A stretch of DNA of 64,000 nucleotides from Heracleum sosnowskyi. Lineage: Eukaryota > Streptophyta > Magnoliopsida > Apiales > Apiaceae. Numbering within the stretch: position 1 is the first letter of the stretch; every line of letters starts with the position of its first letter. The translations under genes were made by a program, and so were the position numbers. The stretch lies in contig JAUIZM010000015.1 of NCBI GenBank assembly GCA_030848705.1, positions 1,674,001-1,738,000 on the forward strand, given 5' to 3'. Below the pieces are notes generated by a model that made no database searches, was not told where the DNA came from, and was given only the letters and a program-made list of their open reading frames with translations. This document shows positions 24,136 through 35,466 of this stretch, piece after piece.

Positions 24136-25259
24136 TAGGGATGTAAATGAATAGAGTCGAGTCGAGTTTTGTCCCAATCGAGCCGAGTTTGATTTTTTTT
24201 AAAACGAACCAAGTCGAGCCGAGCTTTCTAATCGAACGAAAAGTGATATTCAAGATCGGCTCGTTAATAAACGAGCCGAACACGAGTTTGTTCACGAACA
24301 TTTCGAGTCGAGCCGAACACAAACCGAACTCGAATCGAGTCGAGTTGTTCACTTATAGTTCGTACTTTTATACTCTACCAAATCCAATTTTTCAAATTAC
24401 TTACTCGATTTACGGTCTCACGCCTAAAATCACATTTTAAGAATACATGATTATGTTTGAATTTCAAAACTAAAAGTTAAAATTTATTTTCTTCTAATAA
24501 TCATATTAAGTTAATATTTGTATTTATGAGTAATCAAACTTTACTCACTTCACATAATAACAATAGTTAAAATAAAATAATTTTATCACTAACTTAGAGC
24601 CTTTTTAAGAGTCTCTTTATCTCAGCTCTTAACTTGAAATTTGAGAAGGTTTACAATTTTTTTTTCTCCAAGATACTCTTATTAACCTTAAATTCACTAA
24701 AAGTCTCATCTTTTCCTCAATTTTAAGAGGTACGAACCACTTTTAAATAATATTATATAAAAAATTAATAAGACAAACTCTCTTTCTCTATTCACTTTCT
24801 TTTGTAATTTTATGAATGCAACTTATAAATTTTAATAATGAAAAACCAATTTGGATTGGATATAAAGAGTTTAACTCTTGGTGGTACGTTGATGTTATAC
24901 CTTTTAGATATAACAAATACAATTCCTTATTCAACCACAAAATAACTAAAATAGATCGCAATTAAGTTTTATATAACATATTCAAATTGTTAAGGATATT
25001 ATGAAATTCACAAATTTATAATTAGTTAAACGAATCGAGCCGAGTTTAACGAGTTCGAGCCGAGCTCGAGCCGATCCCGAGCAAAACGAGCCGAGTTCGA
25101 GTCGAACAAGTGTAAAGCTCGGCTCGAGCTCATTTACTAACCGAACACATTTTCATGTTCAAGCTCGTGTTCATTTAGTAAACGAACCGAGCCGAGTTCA
25201 TCTAAAACGAACCGAGCTCGAATTTTGTTCACGAACGGTTCTGTTCGCTTACGGCCCTA
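24136..25259. mobile_element. Non-autonomous hAT element with GAGCCGAG subterminal repeats
   Basis: Starts TAGGGATGTAAATGAA and ends TTCGCTTACGGCCCTA, with the exact 8-bp duplication TCAAGATG at 24128-24135 and 25260-25267. Both ends (24150-24350 and 25025-25240) are packed with GAGCCGAG / CGAGTCGAG words, in contrast to the AT-rich centre. Subterminal repeats of this sort are known transposase binding sites in hAT elements. No transposase in 1124 bp. Confidence 0.85.
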
Positions 25260-25489
25260 TCAAGATGAGTGTTGATTCGTATCTCGTGTTATAAAACAAT
25301 ATAAGATTCTGATAAGACATTTCTAACATTTTAAAATTTTAGGAGAATTAATAATAAGGATTAGTTACTTAGCAACTCGTGAGTTGTGACATTTGTGTTG
25401 TATGAGTAGATTTTATTTTACTCTTATAAAGATTAAATGATGTGAGCTCTATAATCAGATACTAAATTTGTTTCGTATCGTTATTGACA

Positions 25490-25773
25490 TCTATACTCTA
25501 TATTAATAAGTAAAATAATGTAAATATGGTGCGCGGTACAAAAGTATCAAATTATCAAATTTGGTTAACACAAAATTCGGGTTCGATTCCCTAAAACTAC
25601 ATAATTATACAAGATTTATTTATTTGATTTAATTTCTTTGTTTTCACCCCGGGTTCGATTCCCTATAACTACGTAATTTAAAGATTTATTTTTTTGATTT
25701 ATTTTTTTGAATTTCATCCAGGTTCGATTACTATTTTAATCTCGGTCCGTGCTTCGCACGGGTTATCAGCTAA
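25490..25773 (+). mobile_element. Helitron-like non-autonomous element 1
   Basis: Begins TCTATACTC after an A and ends in the hairpin CCGTGCTTCGCACGG followed by GTTATCAGCTAA before a T. This fits Helitron rules: 5' TC, 3' hairpin a few bases before CTRR, insertion between A and T, no target duplication. It holds three units with GGTTCGATT. No Rep/helicase coding. Confidence 0.75.
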
Positions 25774-26256
25774 TCTATACTCTTTATTAATAAGCAAAAC
25801 AATGTGAAAATGGCGTGCGGTACTAAAAAGTACCAAAGTACCAAAGTACCAAATTTGGTTATCACTTGATCCGGGTTCGATTCCTCACAACTACATAATT
25901 ATACAAGATATATTTACTTTAAATTCTTTGGCTTCATCCAGGGTTCGATTCCTTACAACTACGTAATTATACAAGATTTATTTATTTACTTTAAATTCAA
26001 TAGTTTCATGGAGCGTTAGATTCTTTACAGCTACGTAATCTTACAAGATTTATTTATTTAATTTAATTTCTTTAGCTTTATGCATGGTTCGATTGTCTAT
26101 AACTACATAATTAAATAGTTATTTATTTATTATATATTTTTATCATTCAATTCTCGAAAAATACATTTTTAAAAAATATTTATTAATAATTTATTAATAC
26201 TAATATTTTAATGTCGACTCATGCTCGGCCCGTGCTTGGCACGGGTTATCAGCTAA
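25774..26256 (+). mobile_element. Helitron-like non-autonomous element 2, in tandem with element 1
   Basis: Starts TCTATACTCTTTATTAATAA directly at the last base of element 1 and ends CCCGTGCTTGGCACGGG then TTATCAGCTAA before T. Inside are four units of about 70-80 bases, each with GGTTCGATTCC or a variant followed by CTACGTAATTATACAAGATT. 483 bp, no coding region. Confidence 0.75.
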
Positions 26257-27211
26257 TAATTTTAAATTGCAATAGATATTAAAAAAAATATATGGACGTA
26301 TATTCCATAAATGGTAGTGAAGTCTCGGTTTACATATGGTTTGTAGTGAAAGAAAGCCATAACGGAAAAACTGAAGGAGATCGAATAGCTTGTTATTAAG
26401 TAACAGAGATGGTCCTCCAAACAGTCTAACTAAACCCCAAAAACACCTCACTCACTGATTCACATGGTGGGCGACCCAGGCCAACCCTCTCTGCCTTCGT
26501 TTTCAGCTGAGTCCTCCCCATATATCAATAGTTTGTATTTATATAATTAAGCACTCCTGTATGGGCCATTTGATAACGAAATATCGTTTGATTTTAGCCA
26601 CTCGCATTACTCAAATTACATACAGCTACAGATATTAATAGTGTTGTACAACTCAGGGTTTAGATACAATCATACCGAACAAATAAGAGCTATCCTACTC
26701 GATCTGTTAATAGACCGAGTAGAATCTCGAAAAAATTAGGAAATGTCTAATTTTATTATTGATTGACAACGAATATTGCACTAATACCAGTTGTCACTGC
26801 ATGAAACTGCTCAACTTGAGGATAAACTTAATAAAACAAGTGTGTTTGTAACAACAGTTCATTTTAATAATGTGAATACGCTTTTACCACTAGGTTGTCC
26901 TAAGATCCTCTCTTTCCGTCTCGTTTTTAAGTTAAGAAAATAAATTACATCAATATGTAGACTAAAACCAAGAGTGTTAAAATTTTAAATGCACATCGGA
27001 TTTCTTTTCGGTTAATTTTCACATCAGATTTTTAAATCATTTGTTGATTAAATATACCATATATGCAATTTAAAGAGTTCCAAATCTACATCGTCCTGGA
27101 TACAGAACTTGAACTTTATTCTCTATCATCCAAAAAATGAAGATCTTGACATGATTTTTATTTATTTGGGTGGCTATATGTGACACAGTGTACCCAGCCA
27201 ATTAATCCCAT
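26257..27211. other. Intergenic between Helitrons and SMP gene
   Basis: AT-rich; open stretches such as 26200-26451 on the minus strand have no recognisable domain and cross a Helitron border. The final part is likely 3' UTR of the minus-strand SMP gene. Confidence 0.4.
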
Positions 27212-29435
27212 CTACTGCATTTTTTTGTTAAGTTCCGCGGCAACAGCCATTGATGTAGCAACTCCACCGGGATGCACTGTCAATTCAGGGTCATTTCTGA
27301 GCTCTGCACCAATAATTCGCTCTGCATCAACTTCTTTCACTGGTTGATCATCCGGTAGTTTCAGACTTGCATCCTAATACCATACACAAATTTAATCTAA
27401 TTTTAAATGCGAGATTATTTCTAATTACTAAAAGCTGATACTGTCAGAATACGTAATGATCACTAACAATGTCAGTACGACACTACTACACTCGTAAAAA
27501 GCTGAATACAATCTAGTAGTATTAAAATTATAATATTGTACGTACCGCCAAAACATCACCAAGTGTAGTCTTGTTTGCATCATCCATGGTCCTGGAGTTT
27601 ATAGTGGCTGCTGATTGAGCTGTGGCAGCTAAACCACCGGGAGCTATTTGGCTGCTTCCCGTTGCTCTGACCTCGGCAGCCTGTATTGCAGCTGCATCAC
27701 TTTTCTCGACTGGTTTGTCCCCGGCTTCTGATAGGGCTGTTGCCTCCAAAGCTTCGCCAATAGTTATTGTGTCACATTCTTTAGACCCCGCCACAGGTGA
27801 CATATTAGCATCTCCTCCAACCACCTACATTCAAACCTAAAAACTTCTCAAGCAATTAAAAAAAATCTAGCCAATACTACAGAAACTAGATCTTCAATAT
27901 GGTTAATCAAAGACTTCCCGGTCACATTTGAACATTATAAGGCCTGATCTAAATTGGTGAAAAATGCGCTTGCTCTCACACACACGAAGAAAAAGCAAGT
28001 AAACACATTTACCAATTAGGTGAATAATTACAAGGAGTCCCGGTCCCTGACAATCGTTTGTTAAAATCATTTGCCCGCGAGTCCTGGTCCCTGTTAATCG
28101 CTTGTTAAAATCATCTGTCCGTGAAAAATTACCGCGGATAGGTTTAACACTAGAAATTGATGTGAATGCAGGGGGCCACGTTACTTTATCCACGATTTTT
28201 TTTTTCAATTTTAGGGTTCTTTCTCTCCGCGGATAAATGATTTGCTTGTTGTGGACCAGCACCCAATTATAATATCTCTTAGCTCTTTGGACACAAATAC
28301 TAACAAGAAATTAGGTTCCTTGAAGTACAATAAACAAGCCTCCAAGTGCAGTATAACATTAAAACTTTATGACTGGGGGTATCAGACTAATCACCTGTTC
28401 TCCTTATTAAGGTTTATCCGTTTACAAGTTCATTCACTACTACATATCCAATTATTCCGCAAAACCTAGAATTCTGCATAAATGAGGTAACCTCATGGCA
28501 GGCCGAGATTTTTAAGACAGGTTAGGAAAATAAGAGGCAGGTGAAGTTGCAGTCTCTGCTTGGCGTTATGGCGTGCTCGTAATGAGTTGGTTTGGCGGAA
28601 CAAAGTGTCCAATAGTGGAGAATGTAGTTGTTTCAGCATAGATGTACCTTGAACAATATGATAATGCCCAACATAGTACATGTATAAGTATGACCCTGTT
28701 TGGACCGTTACCTCCTGGTTCTTTACATAAAATGGCTGGGAAATCAGGTTATGCCTCAGTTGGATACCATGAAGATCAATGTTGATGCAGCGGTTTTGAA
28801 GTATGGCTGCTTTGGATTCAAAATTGTAGTTAAAGATCGAGTCCTTTATATCGAGAGGCTCAATTTCTCATAAGCTGATAGAGGCTAATGTTGATAAAGT
28901 GTTAAGAGGTGTTGAGCTGGATCGATAAAGCATTGAGGTCGATGGTGGTGCTCACTGTGATTGTTATGTGGCGGTACAAGCCATAAGTAGTATAATGTAC
29001 CAATGATTGTACAATATGCATGTTCAATTATTATTTGTTATCGTTATGCAAACAAAGCAGCTCAAAACTTTGCTATCTGTGCCATGTTTTAGTAGAACGG
29101 ATGTTCCTAATAAGTTGTCATTTTGGTTAGCTGAAGTTTATTGCACATCGATCGATCTCAGCATGTAGAACATTATTATGTTCCAGGGAATTTTCCAAGG
29201 TTAAACTCCACAGAATCCGAGTTTCTAATTTAAGATTGTATATATTTACCTGTCCTCCAACCGACTCTGCAATAACATGTCGCTCACCTCCTTGAGCGGA
29301 GACCGTTTCAACTTTGGCTACACTTGTTGCATTGGCATTCTTGGTGGCCGCAGACTGCATGGCAGATGATGCATCATGAGATGCCATGTTTTGTGAAGCA
29401 TCATACTGGGGCCTTCGTTGTTGTAGTTTGCTCAT
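27212..29435 (-). CDS. Seed maturation protein (SMP-domain LEA), three exons
   Basis: Minus-strand exons 29435-29250, 27824-27546 and 27373-27212, with GT-AG introns of 1425 and 172 bp, all phase 0. The 627 nt give 208 residues. SMP-type features are clear: MSKLQQRRPQYDASQ start, AMQSAA, exon 2 with VVGGD, TITIGEALEATAL, KPVEKSDAAAIQAAEVRATG and GGLAATAQSAA, and exon 3 with DAERIIGAELRNDPELTVHPGGVATSMAAA-like ending ELNKKMQ. These are repeats of the SMP domain of D-34-type late embryogenesis abundant proteins, which accumulate in maturing seeds and protect against desiccation. The N-terminus looks shorter than in typical members of about 250 residues. Intron 1 contains a LINE remnant. Whether expression is seed-specific cannot be read here. 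Confidence 0.85.
28037..28125. repeat. Short direct duplication in SMP intron 1
   Basis: The segment with GTCCCTGACAATCGTTTGTTA and AAATCATTTGCCCG recurs at once as GTCCCTGTTAATCGCTTGTTA and AAATCATCTGTCCG, two imperfect units of about 50 bases. Confidence 0.6.
28500..29150 (+). pseudogene. LINE-type retrotransposon remnant (zf-RVT / RNase H tail)
   Basis: In the plus strand, antisense to the SMP gene and inside its first intron, readable pieces recall the C-terminal part of plant LINE polyproteins: MYLEQYDNAQ near 28640-28670, KINVDAAVLKYGCFGFKIVV near 28770-28830 and SIEVDGGAHCDCYVAVQAI near 28930-28990. The KINVDAA start and the VQAI segment are typical of RNase H-like (RVT_3) domains. 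Many stops and frameshifts: dead. I infer an old LINE insertion. Confidence 0.55.
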
Positions 29436-30027
29436 ATCTTTCTTTTCAAGGAAGATCTACTGCAATGGTAAACCCAATATGGTGAAATTGAATATGTATG
29501 TGATCAGAGAGAACAATAAACGATTGTTTGGTGATGAGAGAACTACAAAAGGATCCAAATATAGGTGAACAAGAACTATGTTTTGTCTGGTTCATATCTC
29601 TTGGGGTTTTTAAAAATAGGTAGGATTTTTAACGGGGACAATGATATTATTAGTTCACTCTGATCCGAGGCTTGTTCAATGATGCTTTAACCCGTTTTTA
29701 ACCTGCACAAGCTGATTTCTTATTGGTCTAAAAATAGTGATTCCAACTTAACTGAGATTGAATAATTATTCTACGTGCAAAACGCTTCAATACACTTTAA
29801 ACTTTTAGATCATATTCTTTATTCAATCTATTTAACGATCGTTAGGACCCTGGTATTTCAACTCGGTTAAAGAAAATAAGAATGAGGTTCTAGTACAATT
29901 TTGCATAAGAAACTCCTTCTTTTCTCTGCTAACCGGGTTAAAATCTCATGACGTAAACAATAACTTAATTTTAGGATTATACAATCAATACACTTAACTT
30001 TCAAATTATTTTTTTGTGCAGATATTC
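29436..30027. other. SMP gene upstream region
   Basis: Contains the 5' UTR and promoter of the minus-strand SMP gene. No decisive element could be assigned. No coding region seen. Confidence 0.4.
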
Positions 30028-30035
30028 ATCGTAAC

Positions 30036-30744
30036 TAGACCTGGCAAATCGGATAATCGGTTCGGTTTCGGATCGGATCAATCTCGGATCGGATTAATGT
30101 TCGGTTATGATATATTTTTGGTATAGTCCGGATCGGATCGGATTTGATTCGGTTCGGGTCTAATTCGGATTAAAATCGGATGAAATTTGGATTAAAATCG
30201 GATGAATATGGTTCAGATCAAATTCGGTTCGGATCTTTTCGGATCATTACTCATTCATTTTTTTTAATTTGTAATACTTTAAAAATATCTTATTATTAAA
30301 TATATTATTTTTTTATATAAAATAAAGTACTATTTTCAAAAGTATTAATTAAATATCTATGATGTTTTTGACATGAAATTATTCTAATTAAGAATTTTGC
30401 TTATAAATAGATTAATTTATTGAATTAAAAGTGGCCTAATAGATAATCCGTAAATATCATAACTCAACTAAAACTGAATTCACCATTTTTTTAGTTCGGA
30501 TTTAAATCGGATCTCGTATTTCGAATCATATTCGGTTCGGATAATTTATTATTCGGTTATGATCGGTTCGGATCATAATTGGATCGGATAATTTTCGGTT
30601 AAATTTTCGGTTCGGATAATTTTCGGATCGGTTCAAATCGGTTTTCAGATAATTATCGGTTTAACTAATTCGGATACAAAATCGGATTCGGTTCTATGAA
30701 TTTCGGTTCGATTCTTCGAATCCGGACCCATTTTGCCAGGTCTA
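30036..30744. mobile_element. Non-autonomous hAT element with TTCGGATCGG repeats
   Basis: The inverted termini TAGACCTGGCAAA and TTTTGCCAGGTCTA are flanked by the exact 8-bp duplication ATCGTAAC (30028-30035 and 30745-30752). Both ends carry dense TTCGGATCGGAT / ATCGGTTCGG words (30050-30250, 30485-30720) around an AT-rich core. 709 bp, no transposase. Confidence 0.88.
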
Positions 30745-30752
30745 ATCGTAAC

Positions 30753-32860
30753 TGTTAATTTAATTCGAATTACATACGGCAAATAGTCTTATAGATAGTT
30801 GACAATTTATTATTAACTTAAAAATATTGTTGTTAAAGTAACATAACTGAATTTGTCCAGTGCCAAATTAGAATCCCTTCCGGTTTCAACCGACACAGTG
30901 TAAATGTAATAGTATATCGTGGGTGAAAGTCATTAACACCGTCCAAGCCCCTTGAACAAACTTGCAAACTGTAATATTTTAAGCCATAAATCCAGATCTT
31001 GAACTGAGTCGAACCTTTTGACTGGTACTACATTTTAGTGTTCATTTAAGCAATGTCTGATTACAAGAATCAAGCTGCCAAATGACACCAAGGTATAATT
31101 ACAAAACTGTCTACACCACTATTTAAGAAATTCACAACTACAATCTTGACCTTCACTTGAATCTCATCGATAACCCCTGTTTTTAGGAGGGCGACGCCTT
31201 AGCTGCAGCTCGACCAAAAGGCAGTAGCGGGGGTTCAGCGCATGAGAACGCAAGTGCCAGAATCAGTTGAGAAGGCCTTTCTTTACTTTGGGGCCACTCT
31301 TTTCATCTAACTCGAAATATGGTAAAGAAGCTTAAAGAGCAGTCTTATATGGTCAAGAGTAGCAAACTACATCAAATTTTGCTCTAGCATGCATGTAAAA
31401 AATTAACTAATATTCCAATTACCAGGCATTTATTTTCCATTGCTATGAACTTCTAAGATACGTTCTAACGAATATAATCTGATGGAGAATTAGACTGGAG
31501 AAGAAAACAGCTTAACAAGCATATGAAAAAATAAAGAACATCATTTTCTTAACGTCAATCTTTGTCAGGAAAATGATGGGAGACACTAACTTTTAATAAA
31601 GAAAGCAGACCTTTGATCCTAAGTCCTAACTATGAATTGGAGTATGGCACCATAGTGGTGTCAAATAGCAAGTCCCTGTGCTCGTTCTCCTAGCAGAATA
31701 TGTGCCCATATTCTCCAAGTATTGAAGAAAAGTTTGTAAGTGGTCCAACATAAACTTTGCACTAATTGGAAAACAAAATTGTTATCTTAAGAGCAAAAGG
31801 ACATAGACTATGGGCATTGCAATTCTAAGCAGAAATCAGGATATAGGTACCTAATCCTGTCAGAACTTTGAAATCCACCATCGAAGTCTTGTTGCATCAA
31901 ATTATCCCCAGCCATTGAATATCCCATGCACTTGCGAAAGAAGGAATACTTACCTCTTTTCGAGATTCACTTTGTGCAATGACAAAATTGAATATTCATG
32001 TCTGCCACCATTCATAATAATAGGAGTCATAGAAATGTCTCAAACTTAAACAGATACACTTCATCGAATATTTAGCAACCATATATACTTAGAACAGTTT
32101 GAGCAGAATTGGAGAGAAATTACCCCGCATGTAACAAGTGAAGGCTAGTAAAGATTAAAGCAATGAATCAGAATCACGAAGATAAAATACTCCAGTACAA
32201 AGACGTACCTGGATGTGTTCCTCAAAGCAACATTAATGTGTGTGTACACAAGCTTCATATGACTAAATCTTTGCTTAAGTAGACCAAGGAACACATCATA
32301 TACCACTAAAAATTCTCCTAAACTACTGGAAGGACTTGTATGGAAATTTTGGTTAGTCTAATTCCATTTCACATGGAGTTGAGCACTTTGAAGAGCTTTG
32401 ACAAGTAATTCCTTCTTCCGTATTTACAGTTGGAACAGCTCGTTCAAACTGAACTGAAGTAGCTGCCCTGTTTCAGTTTCAGACCAATAATCATATCAAA
32501 AGCCCCATCTTTCATTGTTTCGACCTTCTGGTTACTGATCATGATCAAATTTCACTAATTTTTGTGACCTAAAAATATCCAACTTAAAATGTACAATATA
32601 TCCATCTTACCTCGCCTCTTTATCTCTCTTTCATTTTACCTCAAATTCTCGTATCGACATTCACAAATCACGTTACACATCCGTACTCGAATCCGCGTAA
32701 CATAATACTAATTCATATGTATCGGAAGGGGGAAAAATACCAAAATAATTAAATTAAAACACAAGTGCTATAAAATCAAAAACCTTAAATAAAAGCAAGT
32801 TGAAATGAGGGCACTTATTAATCAACCTCAAATAACACAACTTACGGACACACATACGCA
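30753..32860. other. Intergenic or non-coding, no supported gene
   Basis: Base composition is less extreme than in the transposon-rich parts and could hold introns or UTRs. On the minus strand a 40-codon open tail ending ...PLLPFGRAAAKASPS at about 31190-31310 could be a last exon, but I found no companion exon. The last part is 3' flank of the HSP20-like gene. Confidence 0.3.
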
Positions 32861-33343
32861 CTAGTGTACAAGTACAAACTGTCCACCCTTCTCACTCCAC
32901 CTCTCATCATCATCCACGTCATCACCTTTCGGCACAACCACCACCAACTCACCATCTCTAAACGCCGCACTCGCCAGCTCCGGTAAAGTCGCATCCGGCA
33001 ACCTAAATCTCCAAACATCAAGTTCCAGGTCATCAACAGACAACTCATCAACATCATCACCACCTCGTACAACGATCTTCGTGATTCCTGGGTGAATATT
33101 AATGGAGTGGGCCCTGATGTTGTCTCCGATGGTGGTATCGTCAGTTGTAATAACGAAGCGGAGTGAGTCGGAGGTTTCGTGGACCAAAACGTCGGCGTTT
33201 GAGTGGAAGGGAAGTTCTAGAACTTTAGCGAAGATGTGCGGGAGTCTTCGGAGCTGCTTCTTCTTGTGGTAGAGAGATGATGCGACGTCGTATCGGAATC
33301 TCGCGTTCATTTGTTCTTGGATTGGAGCTGGATGAACCCTCAT
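32861..33343 (-). CDS. Small HSP20-like (alpha-crystallin fold) protein
   Basis: Single exon, 160 residues, starting MRVHPAPIQEQMNARFRYD. The middle reads RRLPHIFAKVLELPFHSNAD, then LRFVITTDDTTIGDN and ITKIVVRGGDD. The end has WRFRLPDATLPELASAAFRDGELVVVVPKG, where a beta-strand pair with a G-(D/E)-L-x-V-x-V-P motif recalls the C-terminal strands of alpha-crystallin domains (GVLTVTVPK type). Plant genomes have small uncharacterised HSP20-like families with an MRIHP-type start; I place it there from memory of the family, so the name is an inference. The I-x-I tail of true small heat shock proteins is not seen. No disruption. Confidence 0.6.
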   Translation of the reverse strand: MRVHPAPIQEQMNARFRYDVASSLYHKKKQLRRLPHIFAKVLELPFHSNADVLVHETSDSLRFVITTDDTTIGDNIRAHSINIHPGITKIVVRGGDDVDELSVDDLELDVWRFRLPDATLPELASAAFRDGELVVVVPKGDDVDDDERWSEKGGQFVLVH

Positions 33344-33745
33344 TTTTTTTAATATTTTTTATAAAATTGTTTGTGTGGAATATCTTCGGTGAATATTTGT
33401 GTGGGTGGGTGTGTGTATTATTGTGATGCAGAGGGAGGGTAGACATTGATGGATTTGCAGGGGGGGTTATATAAGAAATTGAAATTGGTGGGCCCACTTT
33501 TTATGTGAAAAAGAATAAAATCTAAATCTAAATAATAAATCTTCTTCCAAAACAAGATAAACATTCTGCAAATAAATATTTGATCAAAAACCAATAGTTT
33601 TAATCTTTTTTTAAAACAAGTTTTAATCTATTTGAAATGAGTCCCTTTACTCTTTTACAGGAACAAAATAAAAAGGGAAAAGAGCAGGATAACAATATAT
33701 ACCTGGTAATTTCTGGATAGTATTATTTAATAGTATGTTTGTAAG

Positions 33746-33748
<3 letters not shown>
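33344..33748. other. HSP20-like gene upstream region
   Basis: 5' flank of the minus-strand gene, with a CACACACCCACCC-like run (as GTGGGTGGGTGTGTGT at 33400-33417). No further gene; short ORFs are artefacts of simple sequence. Confidence 0.4.

Positions 33749-33792
<44 letters not shown>
33749..33792. repeat. TA microsatellite, left block
   Basis: About 22 uninterrupted TA units, directly bordering the MITE at 33793. Confidence 0.95.
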
Positions 33793-33794
<2 letters not shown>

Positions 33795-34191
33795 TCATTT
33801 CTCCATGAAAAACACTCTTATATAAAGAACAATAAAGAACACCATAGAATCTTACATAAATTGCATGTTGATTCTAATTTTCTCACCAAAAAAGGTTTAT
33901 TACGAATAAAAATAGAATCTAACAAAAAATTAGAATAAAAAAAAACATGATTACATGTAATTTCATTGTGATAAATATATATACAAGATTCTGTACTGAA
34001 TTCTATACTGGATTATATGTAATCTTTAATTTATAAATTTAGATGAGATTCTACGTTAAATTCGATATGTTAGGCTTAATTGTTGTTCAATTTTATGATT
34101 CTAATTTTAAAAAATCAATTTTTATGAAAAATAAAATGTTTATGATGATGTTCTTTATTGTTCTTTATATAAAGTGTTCTTTCTAGAGTGC

Positions 34192-34194
<3 letters not shown>
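33793..34194. mobile_element. MITE inserted within a TA microsatellite
   Basis: The left end GGTCATTTCTCC, followed by AACACTCTTATATAAAGAAC and AATAAAGAAC, pairs with the right end GTTCTTTATTGTTCTTTATA, TAAAGTGTTCTTTCTAGAG and TGCAAC. The inverted repeats span about 50 bases. TA repeats flank both sides, so the element sits inside one microsatellite. No coding capacity. This resembles microsatellite-targeting MITEs such as rice Micron. Confidence 0.65.

Positions 34195-34250
<56 letters not shown>
34195..34250. repeat. TA microsatellite, right block
   Basis: About 28 uninterrupted TA units after the MITE. Confidence 0.95.
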
Positions 34251-34257
<7 letters not shown>

Positions 34258-34937
34258 GTTTTGTTCAAAAGAAACAAAAAAGAGGAAATTGCTTGGATGC
34301 TTCGTTTGTAAGTGTATGTGAAACGTAAATTGTGTTGTCTTTACATGTTAATTTCTTACCAATTGTACATTTTCAAATTTCAAGCCTCACGAATTTAGCA
34401 ACCAAACACGCTATTGCTTCCGCCTTTTTAATGCAATGTTTGTGTATTTCCTTGTCAACACATTTGCTAATCTGCCTTCTGAGGTCTTTGTGGATGCATG
34501 GAATAGTATTAACATTGTTGCTTGTAAAAGGCACTCGGAGGGAATTTAACTCTTGTTCTTTTCTCCTTATATTATGGAGACCGGCTCTCCTTGTATTCCC
34601 AGAACTACAAAGATTATAACAAAATTGTTAGATATTCCTACAATTTTTAAACATGTAAAATATAATTATCAATGCGATGAATTATTAGGAAAATAAATAC
34701 TCCCGAGTTCCTCAGACAGGGTTGGTTTTAGACTGTTTACATGTTGTATTCGGCGGCCACATCAGTTGTCTCCTTTTTACTGTGCATCATTTAATCAATA
34801 TATCAAATCATTTGTGCATTCATATTGAATAAAACTTGCTGGAATCATTTATCAGTGTCTAACTTGACTGATATCCCATCCTTGCAGTAAATCTACACAG
34901 TAAAAATGTGTTAATGCATGTAGTCAACTCTAAAACT
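34251..34937. other. Intergenic, no supported gene
   Basis: One open stretch (34332-34619) has no clear domain. Pieces such as ANLPSEVFVDAWNSIN in another frame might be remnant retroelement coding, but this is too weak to call. Confidence 0.35.
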
Positions 34938-35466
34938 CTCACAGGTAGAGGTGGCAAATGGGCGGGTTTATTCAGCTCGCTCAGCCCGGCACAATGTTTT
35001 ATTCGGATATTATTCGGCCCGATTGAAACGCGAATAATTCAACTCAACCCGCGTGTGAGCTAGTGCCGGTTACAGTTTCAATTTCTAAAACCCGTGAACC
35101 GACCCGACCCGACCCGATTCTAAAATTACCATGAACTGCTTGAGCCCGCACAGCTAAAGTTGTGTCGAATGTGCATGCTACAATTACTAAATATGGATAG
35201 TAATACTAATATAGTATTATAGTATCATCACTGGAGTTAGTATAATGTTATTAATGTAGTATATATAAGTTGTTCTAGTTGAGTAGTGGCCTAGTGGGGT
35301 TGTTCCTGCATCACTTTATATGCTCAGTGTCACATGCTCAGTGTCACAATGTGGCAGACTGGCAGGCACCTTTTCTTTTCTTTTTCTGGCATTCCTTCGT
35401 CTTTAACAAACAGCAAGCCCGCCAACCCGCCCAAAAACCGTTAAGCCCGCCAACCCGCACAAAATC

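Noticed and set aside
25560..26110. tRNA gene or SINE at the GGTTCGATTCC units
   Set aside because: No cloverleaf and no A box at the right distance; the motif is repeated inside Helitron-like elements.
27622..27840. Plus-strand ORF over SMP exon 2
   Set aside because: It is the mirror of a well-supported minus-strand exon with splice sites.
31190..31310. Minus-strand tail ending PLLPFGRAAAKASPS as a last exon
   Set aside because: Coding-like in composition, but no matching upstream exon or known protein could be assigned.
34332..34619. 95-codon open frame near the TA microsatellite
   Set aside because: No domain; a few residues in another frame recall a retroelement tail but not enough to name it.
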